Notes: generated from the sequence alone by a model not told the origin. Shown: positions 41,586-53,028, counted from the stretch's first letter. The stretch: DNA of 64,000 nt from Doryteuthis pealeii (GCA_023376005.1 CM042151.1:78452696-78516695); one strand, 5' to 3'. Numbers and translations: made by a program.

Positions 41586-42380
41586 GTCATGTGTCTGAAT
41601 TTTTCCTTTTCCTGATGCGACCATCCCTGTCATCTTGGGCTTTAGAATACACCTCATCACCTCTACAGAGGGAGAAGACCTTCCCCCAAATTGGGCCACC
41701 TGTTGGCCATGAGTGGCAATCTGTGATGCTTAAGGATGGAATCCTTGTGACTGAGCAGTTCATGACATACAACACTCCACATTGGCCCTTAGGCTATATG
41801 GGTGGTTAGAGAGGCCCCATCCAATCTATGGGCTGGTTATGTCAAGCCCTAGCACCTATATGATTATTCCAACACTATTTCCCTTTGGGCAAGCCCCAAC
41901 CCTTTTTATTATATATATATTTACCAACCCCTCCACACGAGCAGGATGTGACACAAGGTCAATTTCTTAAGCGGAGTTCAACAGGTTTGAATTCAGAGTT
42001 TTCCTTCTCCTAGACCAGTTGCCTAACCAAGGTTAAAGAGCCCAGTCTGCCCTACTATTTACCCATAGCTGGAGGGAGAGTAGGATTCATACATTTCCCA
42101 AGGGTATTAGCGCTAAGTGAAATAATTGCCATGTCCAGGATTTGAACTTGGGTCGACGAGTCCATTTCCTATGACTTTAACCATTACACCACGCGCTTTC
42201 TACCCCTTTTTATCATATATGTGCTAGAAGGTGGTGGTTGAGGGTCTTTAATGTCCTGGGTATGATGTAACTCTATCTGAGGATATAGTTCTAATTCTGG
42301 AGCTCTGGGAAATGTGGAAATCACCATTACTCCCAGGTCCACTCTGACCAGAAGTAGTAGTACCTATTAGGGTTACATTT
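41586..42380 (-). repeat. R7, inverted, interrupted by a SINE
   Basis: The parts at 41,586-41,919 and 42,198-42,380 together form one R7 copy on the minus strand. Comparison with 33,983-34,020 shows that a CCCCTTTTTAT(C/T)ATATA-type sequence is duplicated around the SINE (41,898-41,918 and 42,201-42,222). Confidence 0.6.
41920..42197 (-). mobile_element. tRNA-derived SINE (copy 4, minus strand)
   Basis: Minus strand: GCGCGTGGTGTAATGGTTAA (A box), AGTTCAAATCCTGG (B box) and the family body (CTCTCCCTCCAGCTATGGGT), ending CGTGTGGAGGGGTTGGTAAA with an AT tail. It is close to copies 2 and 3 and is inserted into an R7 repeat. Confidence 0.9.
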
Positions 42381-42534
42381 ACGGGTTAAGTTTTAAAAAA
42401 TGTTTTAAAAATTGATTTTTAAAAGAAAATTGAGTACCCATCAAGAATGTATAAAACAAATGTCCTTGGCTTAAAATAACCCAAAATACTGATTTAATCA
42501 TAGAAATAAGACACCAAGATGCATTGGCCTCTAT
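42381..42534 (-). repeat. R5-type fragment
   Basis: Contains GAGTACCCATCAAGAATG and ACAAATGTCC...AAAATAACCC, as at 25,430-25,565 and 42,840-42,960. Confidence 0.5.
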
Positions 42535-42825
42535 GTGAACTCAGATAAAATTGAGTTCACGTGTTTTAAGCAAGGTAGTGATTTATCCACACTGGGTAGT
42601 AAGCCCCTGAAATTAGTTTACCAGTGTATAAACCTAGGTAGTAATATATCATCTACAGAAAACGATATCAATATACACATAAGAAAGTCATGGACTGCTA
42701 TAGACAGATATTTGATCACATGGAAATCTGATCTCTGATAGGATAAAGTGAGAATTCTTCCAAGTTGTAGCCATGTCAGTGTTACTATATTACTGCACCA
42801 CTTGGACTCAAAAGAAAAAGCTAGA
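42535..42825 (+). pseudogene. LINE reverse-transcriptase fragment
   Basis: The frame reads NSDKIEFTCFKQ, then LGSKPLKLV.QCINLGSNISS, TENDINIHIRKSWTAIDR and ITWKSDL, then breaks. In intact elements this follows the catalytic FADD region and precedes the KLDGNYTRMLR-type block, which appears separately at 43.16 kb. Same family as 8,055-8,325. Confidence 0.8.
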
Positions 42826-43139
42826 TGGGAACTACAAAAGGATGAGTTTTAAAAAACGTGTTTAAAAAAATTGAGTTAAAAAAATTGAGTAGCCATCAAG
42901 AATGAGTAAAACAAAAGATCTTCAGTATAAAAATACCAAACAAGGGTTGACACGCTGTAAAATCCAAACAACTAAACATCAAATATAAAATCTTAGAATT
43001 TGTCTTCCACCAAAAAAAAAAACTAATTCTTTCTTATGCTTGTAAATTATTTTACTTCTAAAATACTTAAGCTAGAAACTAATTAAGGATTTCCTGAGTT
43101 TAACAGTTTTATATCAATGTTTTTTTTTTCTTTAAAAAA
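42826..43139. repeat. R5-type insertion between two LINE fragments
   Basis: 42,840-42,965 (CCATCAAGAATGAGTAAAAC, CAAACAAGGGTTGACACG) is an R5-type repeat that splits the LINE. 42,966-43,139 is A/T-rich without features. Confidence 0.5.
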
Positions 43140-43550
43140 TGAGAATTCTACAAAGCTATAGGTGTGTCAGTACTTCTGTATCTTGGCACAACAAGAACTT
43201 TGAAAAAATGTTTTGAGAAAAACCTACATGGGAATTACAGAAGGATGCTGCATACTGTTCTGAATAGATCCTGGAAACTGCACCCTACAAGACAGCAGTA
43301 TGGTCTGCACCCTACAAGACAGCAACTGCTGGAGAGTTACTGCATTGAATTATATACCAGTAAAAAAGTCCTATTGACTCCTACACATGGACACACCAAT
43401 GTTGGCTGACCAGCAAAAACTTAAATTTATCAGGACACTAGATGCCATATAGAGGACCTGTCAAGAACAGTGACATAGGAATTGATGGCAAGAAAGAGAG
43501 AAACTCTACTGTTAGCATTCCTTGATGATGATGATGATGATGATGACCCC
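43140..43550 (+). pseudogene. LINE C-terminal fragment ending in (GAT)n
   Basis: Contains VSVLLYLGTTRTLKK, FEKNLHGNYRRMLHTVLN.SWKLHPTRQQ in pieces, and TPTHGHTNVG, continuing the element begun at 42,535. A short tandem duplication (CTGCACCCTACAAGACAGCA, at about 43,277 and 43,306) interrupts the frame. The end is a (GAT)n run at 43,521-43,546. Dead copy. Confidence 0.8.
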
Positions 43551-44455
43551 AATGCTAAAATTAAGAGGTACAAAATTCAAGGCAAAGAATACTGAAAGTA
43601 ATAAAATTCTACAAAGTCATGAGAAACTCCTCCATTGTTAAGATGAAAGGAAAAGTCCTTCTTGCTTACGGGTTATAAGTGGTTGTGGTTGTATTACAGG
43701 TTTAAAATAGCTGGATATTCTCGGCTGCATGTTCCTCGGATTTTATTTTAACCCCATTTCTTTTTGGTGGTCACACTGAAAAGAAGGCATTCAAAATCGA
43801 GAAAGGAAAGAGACAAAGGCAGAAGGTGGCTTATGACTTAGACTTTATTGACCAGGTCATAGTCAACCATGGCAAGGGGATATCCCTCTGGCCTAGAAGC
43901 AACTAACCTCTGCTCACAGCGGTATTCCAAATGGCAGAGAGATTATTCTGGGGTTGGGACAGTCCTTTTTGTTGGACATGTGGAGAGGGTTCTTCAGGTA
44001 AAGGCTCCATGGGAGTTTTTTTTAATTTTTATTTTTTAAAATTTTATTTCGTTTATTTTAATCCTCTCATGTTAAGCATGACAGAGTCTATGGCAACTGT
44101 TGCACAGTCACTATACCAATGAACGAGAAAGGAAAGAGACAAAGGCAGAAGGTGGCTTTAAGACTTAGGCTATTGACCGGTCAGAGTCAACCATGGTATA
44201 TGAAAGAATAATTCTTGCAACTTAACTATACATGTTCTGCTGGATTTAAAAAAAGTCTTTCTTAGAAGTAAGAGATTTAAAATATTTCTTTCTATCCATC
44301 CACTTTTCTCACTAGTTTAGTTGATCTGAAAGAACAGACAATGAAAATTTGGCTTCTAGATTTCACTTCCTGTTAGAAAAATTATTTTCCTCTCTAAGAT
44401 TTCCTCTTTGATATATACTTCATAACTCCATTCTTTAATTCAGTGAAGTAAGTAA
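43551..44455. repeat. Direct repeat of unknown type
   Basis: 43,798-43,877 and 44,124-44,197 share CGAGAAAGGAAAGAGACAAA, GGCAGAAGGTGGCTT, GACTTAG and AGTCAACCATGG, about 325 bp apart. Also CCTCTGCTCACAGCGGTA at 43,909 recurs at 44,996. A retroelement LTR pair is possible, but no ends were found. The rest is unremarkable. Confidence 0.45.
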
Positions 44456-45360
44456 ATTCGGCAAAGTGGATTATTGTTGGTATCAACCAGACAGTGAGGG
44501 AGTCTATCCCCTTTTCAGAGGTGCTAAACTAGAGAGATTGTTTTTACATCTGAGGTAAACCACCACATCTACCATCTGTTCCTCTAATGACTTTTTAAAC
44601 AAGAGCTTAGTCAGGAGAGAATTCACCTAGGAGCCACAAGGTTCCGGGTTCAATACTGACCCTAGCCAACTCAGTGAATGAGTAGCACAGCTTGGATCTG
44701 TGCTGTTGAAATTTTGCTATCATTAACAAAATTCAGTGCAAGTAACAAAATAAAAGATACAGGCAAATTTTACACTGAGGAAAATGAATAAAATAGACGA
44801 GCAAAACTCTTACAATTAAATTCAACTATATTTTTATTTAACAATATCACAACTCTACTGATCTGCTAAGTTACACTGATTTCCTCATGCACGTATTTTT
44901 TGCTATAACACAAAAAAAATTACATATAAAAAACAAACAATACAAAAAATATCATTACAAAATTGCTTTTTAGCCTGAGTGAGCCTTTCTCTCACCTCTG
45001 CTCACAGCGGTACCCAAGCTGAAAAAGAACCAGATATGTCCCAAGAATTCTCCACGTTCCCTCTGGGACGTCCCAACCGACCAATCACAGGCCTTCTAAA
45101 ATTCACTCCGCGAATTTCCAAAAAAGGGACTATGGTATAACCAACAAAAAAACAATTCTTTACAAAACTTCCCCTCAGAAGTGGAGGGGGGTTATTTGTT
45201 GCAGCTATTTCATCGAGCTTTCCCCCCAAAAAAAATTTCTACACTACAGTAAAGAGCTGATGGTAGGTGATGCGCTCCACCTCAGATGTAAAACAATCTC
45301 GCTGGTCTGGTACTAGTAAGAAGGGGATTGACTTTCTTATTGTCTGGTTGGTATCAACAA
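44456..45360. repeat. SINE-2 fragments
   Basis: A minus-strand 3' part lies at 44,456-44,575 (GGTATCAACCAGACAGTGAG, CTAGAGAGATTGTTTTTACA). A plus-strand tRNA-like head lies at 44,605-44,720, with B-box-like GGGTTCAATACTGACC. A 3' part lies at 45,243-45,360 (CTCAGATGTAAAACAATCTC, GTCTGGTTGGTATC). 44,940-45,230 is locally GC-richer, has a CCAATCAC motif, and shows no gene I recognise. Confidence 0.55.
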
Positions 45361-46140
45361 TATAGACCACTTCACAAAATTTACATTACAAGAAATCAAG
45401 AAGTTGTTTAGAAATAATGGCAAATTTCTTATACATATTTCTTCAAGATATCAATCTTTAGAATATCAGTTTTATTTAATTATTGATTAATTGAAATTAA
45501 GAAAGTAAATATTAAACAAAACAGACAATTTAAGAACAGGTGTTTTAATATATTATCCATATTCACTAGTCTTTATAACTGTGCTTTGAATTTCTCTAAA
45601 AATCAGGAGAATGGTTACAATTAGCTTAAAATCTGAGTTAGATATATTAGAAAAATGTCATCCACCTAGGAACTACAAGTTTCTGGGTTTGATACTGATC
45701 CTTGTCAACTCAAAGAATGAGTAGCATAGCTTGGATTTGTGCAGTAAAATCGACAGCTTATTATAGGTGTGGTGGTCCACCTCAGATGTAAAAATAATCT
45801 CACTGGTCTGGTTCTAGTAAAAAGAGAATTGAATTCCTTTTTGTCTGGTTGGTACCGACTTTATATTACTAGAATACAAGAAGCTCTTTAGAATTAATGG
45901 CAAATTTCTTAAACATATTTCTTCAAGATATCAATCTTTAAAATATCAATTTTATTCAATTAATGATTAACTGAATTTAAGGAAATTAATATTAAACAAA
46001 CCATCCAATTTAAGAACAGATGTTTTAATATATTATCCATATTCACTAGTCTTTAAAACTGTGCTTTGAATTTCTCTAAAAATCAGGAGAATGGTTAAAA
46101 TTAGCTTAAGATCTGAGTTGGATATATTAGAAAAATGTGA
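45361..46140 (+). repeat. Tandem duplication of a SINE-2 plus flank, period about 479 bp
   Basis: 45,385-45,652 and 45,865-46,140 are about 90% alike by eye (GGCAAATTTCTTA, CAAGATATCAATCTTTA, TATTATCCATATTCACTAGT, AAAATCAGGAGAATGGTTA). A near-complete SINE-2 (about 45,653-45,865, with TTTGATACTGATCC and CTGGTTGGTACC) lies between them, and a SINE-2 3' part precedes the first. Confidence 0.7.
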
Positions 46141-46169
46141 TAAAATGCAAATTATTTAAGTGATCATTC

Positions 46170-46400
46170 TTAGAATATTTTATTCTTATTTATTGATGTC
46201 TTGAAATTAAGAACTGATTCCAAAAAAGAAAGAAAATGCATACAAGATATAGCAACATAAATCTCAAAAAATAACTTTCATTCAATTAACTTTTTATTCT
46301 GCAATTTTATAGAATACAAGTAACTGTATAATACGAAAATAACGTACATGTTTGAATCAAAGATTTTGAATGATATTTTTGAAGGCAGAGAGATTGTTTC
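46170..46400 (-). repeat. 3'-flank segment shared with the ZNF2 locus
   Basis: Counterpart of 27,370-27,600, about 0.75 kb past the ZNF3 stop, whereas the ZNF2 counterpart lies about 4 kb past its stop because of insertions there. 46,401-46,744 shows nothing recognisable. Confidence 0.5.
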
Positions 46401-46744
46401 CATTTAGATGAATGAATCTAATCTGAAGGAATATCAAAACCAAGGCACATTGTGTAACAAAACACAAGAGAATGTCTTATTTTATATTCAGATCTTTTTA
46501 GAAGATAATAATTAAAACTTAAAAGATATCACATTTTTAAAATTCTCTAAATAAACAATTTTCTTTAATATCAACAAGAAAACGTTCAATGGACATTTTC
46601 TACCTAATTGTGTAATTTAAGTTTTTAAAAATCTGGATCCAACAAATTTTTTTTAAATTAAGAGGTTTTTTTTTTTTGTATTTTCTTTTAACAATTTTTA
46701 GAAACCAAGGGGCCCCTGCCTGGGGCTAACACTTGATTCTTTAA

Positions 46745-47045
46745 TAAATAATATTTCTATCCTAAGGATCATTTTAGCTGCTATTTGTACTTTATAGCAG
46801 CTTGGTTTACCAGCTATTGTGTCAGGGTCTTTTTTAAAGTTTTGCTTTACCAACTGGTATGATATTGATTTCTTTCAGTGACCAAGTTGTTTTTAGGCCA
46901 TCTTGAGGTCTTGATATTTTGTAATTTTTTCCCGCTCATCTCAATTGAGGCCATAATCATTTGGGACATCTACATCAATAATGAACGCAGTTTTTGCATG
47001 TTTATTCCGGATGACAATAGCTGGTTTAAAGGCCTTGTCTTTTAT
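46745..47045 (-). pseudogene. LINE C-terminus with REL-endonuclease-like motifs
   Basis: The minus strand reads KAFKPAIVIRNKHAKTAFII, then DVDVPNDYGLN, EREKITKYQDLKM and, later, PDTIAGKPSCYKVQIAAKMI. The ..A/DIV.R.K...AFIIDV.VP.D and KYQDL motifs are typical of the C-terminal endonuclease-type region of R4/Dong-like non-LTR elements and relatives. Stops interrupt it. The reverse-transcriptase part is missing. Confidence 0.75.
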
Positions 47046-47138
47046 ATATCTGCCTGTCTAAATTACTTCATCATAGAACACAATCACCTTCCCATTTGAT
47101 GTTATTGGTGGAGGCTTGTATTCCCAGATGTACTGTGA

Positions 47139-48113
47139 TCAGTCAAGCTGGATTTCTCCAGATTTTCCAGTGGAGATATTTACATCTCCTGCATGTTTTT
47201 GCATGTGATTTTTTAAATTGGAACTCCGTGAAAAAGCTAAACCACAGACTTCACAAGTATAGGGCTTCTCTCCAGTATGTGTTCGCATATGTCTTTTTAA
47301 GCTGTAATTTCTGAAAATCCTGATCCACATGTTATACAAGAGAAAGGTTTTTCTCCTGTATGTGTTCGCATGTGTCGTTTAAGTCGTGATTTTTTGAAAA
47401 TCGTGATCCACATATAAGAGAAAGGTTTTTCTCCTGTATGTGTTTGCACATGACTTTTTAATGTTGAACTAGAAGAAAATGCTGATCCACAAATCTCACA
47501 GGTGTATGGTTTCTCTCCAGTGTGTGTTCGCATATGTGCTTTTAAAACTGAATTGATTGAAAATGCTGATCCACAGACTTCACACGTGTACGGTTTCTCT
47601 CCAGTGTGTATACACATGTGAGATTTCAAACTGGAGGTTCTTGAAAATGCTGATCCACACACTTTACAAGTGTAAAGCTTCTCTCCAGTGTGTATTATCA
47701 TATGACTTTTTAAACTTGAAGACCATGGAAAAGTCAGTCCACAAACTTCACAGGCATAAGGTTTCTCTCCAGTGTGTAATCTCATGTGTACCTTTAGATT
47801 AGAACTTTCTGTAAATGCTGATCCACACACTTTACAAGTGTAAGGCTTCTCTCCAGTGTGAACTCTCACATGTTGTTTTAAACTCGAGTTGACTGAAAAT
47901 GCTGATCCACATACTTCACACATGTAGGGTTTCTCCCAGTGTGTGAGCGAATGTGTGTTTTTAAATGTGCTATCTGTGAAAATGCTGATCCACATATTTT
48001 ACAAGAGTAAGGTTTTGTGTGTTTACGCACATGTGCATTCAAAATTGAACTCTTAGAAAATCCAGATCCACACACTACACAAGAAAAATCTTATCTTCCA
48101 TGTGTTCTTGCAT
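47139..48113 (-). pseudogene. ZNF3: C2H2 zinc-finger gene, 11 fingers, frame-broken
   Basis: Starts at ATG 48,111-48,113 (MQEHMEDK), homologous to the ZNF2 start, and ends with the same type of tail ([17 protein letters not shown]). Eleven fingers can be traced: two at the start, six intact ones ([18 protein letters not shown] to CEICGSAFSSSSTLKSH), then fingers 9 and 10 damaged, and an intact last one. The frame breaks at about 48,080-48,092, 47,936 and 47,310, and finger 9 lacks its Cys pair. The 55.8-kb copy is in frame at the first two breaks, so these may be sequence errors; this could be an intact gene. Confidence 0.8.
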
Positions 48114-48664
48114 TTATTTTTACTTTTTGTTATCATAAAAATATATGGAAAATGATCATCCATGCAATGGACCAGAATCACATTTGTATCCAGAGCCACA
48201 AAACTGAAGATTTCTAATCAATGTAATTTTAAATTTCTAATCAATGTCTTTAATATTATATTTATATCTGTGTCCTGTATTAGCAAGTATTTTGAAATTG
48301 AACTGTCTGAAAATCCTGATCCACACACTATATATGAGAAGAATTTAATGCTAGAGTGGTATCTATGTCTTCAAATCAAATGTTGTTGTAAATCGTTATC
48401 CAGACTCCACAAAAATTGTAGTACGTAGATAGATTTATTTTCTATCAGAACTTACTGCAGATGTTCATGTAAAATCTTCAAGAAAAATTTCTAACGTGTG
48501 TTTGGATTTCTGTTTTGAAAATATATTGAAAATAATCATAGATGCATTACACCAGAAAAACACTTGTATCTGGAGGTACAAAACTGATGATTTCTAATCA
48601 ATTTTCAGTAAAATTTTAAAATGCTGTTGGTCATCAAATGAATTCATTCCTTCTTCAGTACAAT

Positions 48665-48670
<6 letters not shown>
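48114..48670 (-). other. ZNF3 5' leader of the coding exon and acceptor
   Basis: A poly-T tract then ACAG at 48,671-48,672 precedes ATATCAATTGTACTGAAG, which aligns with ZNF1 and ZNF2 exon starts. The leader is 557 nt, longer than in ZNF2 (180 nt): it contains an inner partial repeat (48,160-48,300 resembles 48,530-48,660 and the finger region GAAATTGAACTGTCTGAAAA). An upstream ORF of 17 codons begins MNSFDDQ (48,594-48,647). Confidence 0.5.
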
Positions 48671-48695
<25 letters not shown>

Positions 48696-48834
48696 GAAAG
48701 AAAACATTATCTTCATTATTTACAATCATAAATCTATAACATAATTTGTGCTTCAGTAAACTCCAGCAGGTGACAGAGTCTTATACACCCCTGCCTAATC
48801 TATTATTATCTACTTCTTACCTTTTTTAGTGTGA

Positions 48835-49145
48835 AACAATTTTACTTTATTAGATCTGATGATGTTTGTAGTATGTAATCTAGGCACATTATAAATAGAA
48901 ATGGTGCTATCCTTGAAGAACTCCAGCAACAATCTCAAATATTTCTTTCACATTGTTGCTGGAGTCTTTCAAGGATATACATTGGGTGTCATCATTGGGT
49001 GGATGAACCATTGCTTTCATATATTTGTAGAGCATCATTAAAACAATAACAGATTTTTGAGGGAAGACCATATGCTAAACGTATTAGTCTATCTTTCTTC
49101 TGTGTTATCAAATGCCTTGGAGAAATCAACATACAAATTATTAGT
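48835..49145 (-). pseudogene. LINE reverse-transcriptase palm fragment
   Basis: The minus strand, in shifting frames, gives NTNNLYVDFSKAFD, then RLIRLAYGLP, NDDTQCISLK and FEIVAGVLQG, then APFLF and CLDYILQTSSDLIK. VDFSKAFD and the AGVLQG.xxAPFLF series are standard landmarks of the non-LTR RT palm. The YxDD-type catalytic motif is not present, and the copy is dead. It sits inside the predicted ZNF3 intron and is repeated, noisily, at 57.3-57.66 kb. Confidence 0.8.
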
Positions 49146-49256
49146 ATTAGATAAGAATACTGGAAATCCTATAAATGTATACAAATTACCAGTTTAGAAA
49201 CTGGTAATTTGTATACATTTATATGATTTCCAGTATTCTTATCTAATACTAATAAT
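49137..49256. repeat. 59-bp inverted repeat, one mismatch, 2-nt loop
   Basis: Arms 49,137-49,195 and 49,198-49,256 pair fully except one position (CTATAAATG against CATTTATAT). It begins at the edge of the LINE relic, so part of the coding relic itself has been copied in inverse. Repeated at about 57,615-57,722. Confidence 0.92.
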
Positions 49257-50024
49257 AGAAATACATGAAACCATATGTGGAAAATTTATAATCATTGGAT
49301 AGGAATACTTGAAACTATATAATATATACATTTATATATATTTTTGGCCTAGTTTCTTTGTTTAAATAAAGTCCAATGTATATATTTTTAATTTTTTAAC
49401 TGGGATTAAAACTTCATAAAAACTCAAACTGTAAGGAAAACATAACTTAATACAGTAATTCATTTGTAAGTTGTATTTTTTTTTTGTAAATTAAAAGACA
49501 GCATTAATTGATGTTGTATAGATTTAAAGTTGTTGCATAGTGATTCAGTTATACACTTTTCTGACCACAGAACGACAAAAGCTGACAGATTAAATCTAAA
49601 AAAAAATTGTTACTCTGAAATAGAAATATCGTCAAATACTCTGCAAAATTACCAGTGAATAGTAATTTTAAGTTTATTTCAATATAGGACTTGATAAGTT
49701 TTTTTTTACTTTATTCATTTTCATAGCTTAATCTTCTAAGGATGTTGTTAATGAAAAAGAAAAAAACCTCCAGGTTAAATGGGAGGGGGGAAGTGGTTTA
49801 AAATTGAACTCTTTAACTCACAGTACATGCCTGAAATTTTGTTAATTAATATATAAATATTAGATCAATGAATATGACTGATAAAATTTAAAAAAACAAA
49901 CTTTTCCCAAGGGTATTAATGCTATTGTGTTGTGACCTTAACTATTTTTCCTTTTTATTATTCTGTGGTATTTTCCCATCTGATATGATTTTACATTAAC
50001 AGTTGACAAGTTTGTTAATTATCA

Positions 50025-50220
50025 ATTTTAAGTAGGCCACCTATGTGTGTGTGTGTGTGTATGTGTTATGAGTGTGTGTTGGGGAGCTGAGGGTAGCTGT
50101 TGCATTCCACCTAAGATGCATAAAATAATCTCTCTAGTTTAACGTAAGGGAAAAGGGGATAGACTCCTTTGCCATCAGGCTGAAACTGATAATAGGCTAC
50201 TCCACTGTCTTATCTATCTA

Positions 50221-50260
<40 letters not shown>

Positions 50261-50265
50261 GATAT
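50025..50265. repeat. SINE-2 3' part with TG, TC and TA tracts
   Basis: Counterpart of 34,280-34,535, with (TG)n at 50,046-50,060 and (TC)n(TA)n at 50,219-50,261. A short reverse match (GATAAGACAGTG.AG) follows, so the TA tract sits between inverted GATAAGACAGTGGAGTAGC-like sequences. Confidence 0.6.
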
Positions 50266-52112
50266 AGATAAATAGATAAGACAGTGAAGTTGCGTTTATG
50301 AGTTTCAACCAGACTTATCCCCTCTAGTTATGATACACTCTAACCCTGAACTATAATATGGGTCCCTCACTCTACTACATATCAATTTTGATAAAGTACT
50401 GTCCATAGAAAATATATGAAACCTACACATCCGGGATCTTCAAATAGGCTGTACAGCAGTCAGGAGATTCAGCTGGAGTACACACCAGCTCTCAACTTCA
50501 GCATATGTCATATACTGTATTGTGTTATAAACTGAATTTATATACAATTGTTCTCCAATTAGAATTTAATGGAAAAGAAGTTGAATTCTTGTATTTTTAA
50601 AACCTTTTTAGTTTTATTTATTACAAAATTATGTGAAAGACTAGATGTACACTGATTTATTTAAATATTTTAGCCTCACTTTTCTTGTTATATTTTAACT
50701 ATTCATTGTATGAAATTGATAATTTTTTCTCTATTCTTTTTTTAATATCCTGCAATATTCATGCCTCTTCTGTCAAAAGAATTCATTACAATGCAAGATA
50801 AGTTCAGAAACTCGTCTGGTTGGGTCCTTTGTAGGGTTGAAAACACTGCTTAGTTTTTTTACCCTGTTTCAGTCTAGTATCAGTAAACTAGGTTACCTAA
50901 GCACAAATAAGGTTAAACTAAGTCTTTCTTGTGCTAGGTCAGGGATCATTAAACTTTTTCCATGGTGGGTCAGATAACTGAAAAAATAATGAGCACGGGC
51001 TACATTATTATTGTTTTCGATACTTACTAGCCACAATGAAAGCTCTGAGAAAAAGATGTAAAACAAAATCTATCTTTCTATGTTATATTCATGGATGAGT
51101 GGTGTAAGATGCACGAAAACAAATTTAACCAACATATCTATTTTCAAAACATTATCAAAGAATGCAACATTAACAAAAAATTGTAGTGAGATTTGTGAAA
51201 CTGAAGTTTGCCTTTCAAAATATCGTCAATGTTTGGTTTGGAATTGCTACATCCAATCAAGAGAATTGCTTTCAAATGTCTATCAGGGAATTTCATTTGA
51301 TGTGTTGATTTCACATATTTCAATTTTGAAAAGTTTTGCTCGCATACTTAAGTAGTTCCAAACATTGATTCCATACCAACAGCAAAGTTCTTCAGTTTTG
51401 GAAACTCAACATCATCTTGCATTATGTACGTTTTAATAAACAAATTCAAGTACCACCAGTGGGCCTGATAAAATGCATTCATGGGTCGGATCTGATCTGC
51501 GGGCAGTAGTTTGGTAACCCCTGTGCTAGGTGAATAACTTATAACACTAGAGATCATTTAAAATGAAAAAGAACAATAATACTAATAATCTTAAATATAT
51601 AAGAATAACAGAAAATATGTTGCTTAAAATTGTGCATTTTGAAACATACATTTTTGATAGATAAAATCAGTCTTCATTCCTGACAAAATAATGTGTGTAC
51701 AACATGCCAACTTCCAGACGTTTAAAATTTTCTATTAAATTTTTAAGTTAATAAAAACTGGCCTATTGGATAAAAGAAAATACTCTTTTTGGATCAATTC
51801 AAAGAAAAATATTTTTTTAACTATGAAAAGAGAAAACATGCTACAAAAATTATTTTTTGAGTTTTAAGAAAACTTAAAAAATTTTAAATAACTTTTTCCA
51901 AATATTAAATTTTTCTTTTTAAATTTTTTATTTTCAATTTGTTCTTCCAGATTTGATCTTTCTAGAAATGTAAAAATTACGGACAGGAATTTTTTTTAAT
52001 TAAAATGACCAAAGATCCTCCTAACCACTGAAATCATACTTGAAAAAAAAACAAAAAAAAAAACATTTAATTTTTTTTTTTAATGAAATAAACAATTCAT
52101 TATAAAATTAAT

Positions 52113-53028
52113 ATCATTACATATGCAGTTTATTTTTAATAGATTTAAAAGTATTTGTTTTTGTCAATTTCGAGGATATCTGCCAGTCAGCCTCGTTTTC
52201 GATGTTTTTAAGTGCTTGTTTACAATTTTACTGTAACATTCACGTTTGCAAAAAAATTTACCAAAAATCAGGTAATTATCCGATTTTAATGAAATTTTCA
52301 GTATTGATTTAATCATTAATGAATTTTAAAATGCATCAGTTATTTTATTCAAAACTTTAATTTAGTATTTTTGCTATGAAAAATTAATATATAAAATTCA
52401 TTTAAAATATGAAAATGCTGATGTTAAGTTTAAAATGTTATATTTTTTTATTCTAAAAATTAATATCTACTTAATGCAAACCTTATTTTTGTTGACGAAA
52501 GTAATAAGTTTTGAAGAAAAACTCGATTGAAAATGTACCCCCTCAGAAAAAACATCGATGTATAATTTTTTTCTTTTATAAAATAATAGCCAATTAAATA
52601 ATTATCGAAATGAGTAAAAAAGAAATCTCCAAAAAATTATTTATTATTTTTTTACATTTTATTTTTCGATTTTTGGTACTTATTTTCTCATAGAAAAGCC
52701 ACCGTAAAACATCTTTTTTTGTTTCTATTCATAACTTCGGTCTTTTATCTCTTTATTTATACTGTAATTAGTATCAGGTAAGGACCAACTTGAAACAATT
52801 TTACGCCCCCAGCATAGGGGGGAGGGGTCAAAATTAAGTGAACTGAAAAAAATTAGAAAGTTTTGAAATAAAATAAATAATGCATTATAAAGATCGTTCT
52901 TCGATAAATAAACACTGAAAATTTCATTAAAATCCGATAATTCCCTGATTTTTGGTAAATTATTTTCTGTAGGGGGGCTAAAGTCATTTGGTCGAAAATG
53001 ACTTTGAGGCTCTGTTTGCCAGTCCCTA
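52113..53028 (+). mobile_element. BA element inserted in block P
   Basis: A 916-bp insert starting ATCATTACATATGCAG and ending TTTGCCAGTCCCT. Flanking 27-bp direct repeats (52,086-52,112 and 53,029-53,055, AAATAAACAATTCATTATAA and onward) differ at one base. The ZNF2 intron has the same flank uninterrupted near 37,725. Same element as 3,440-4,368. It encodes nothing recognisable; a long duplication of this size is more like retroposition than cut-and-paste. Confidence 0.75.
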
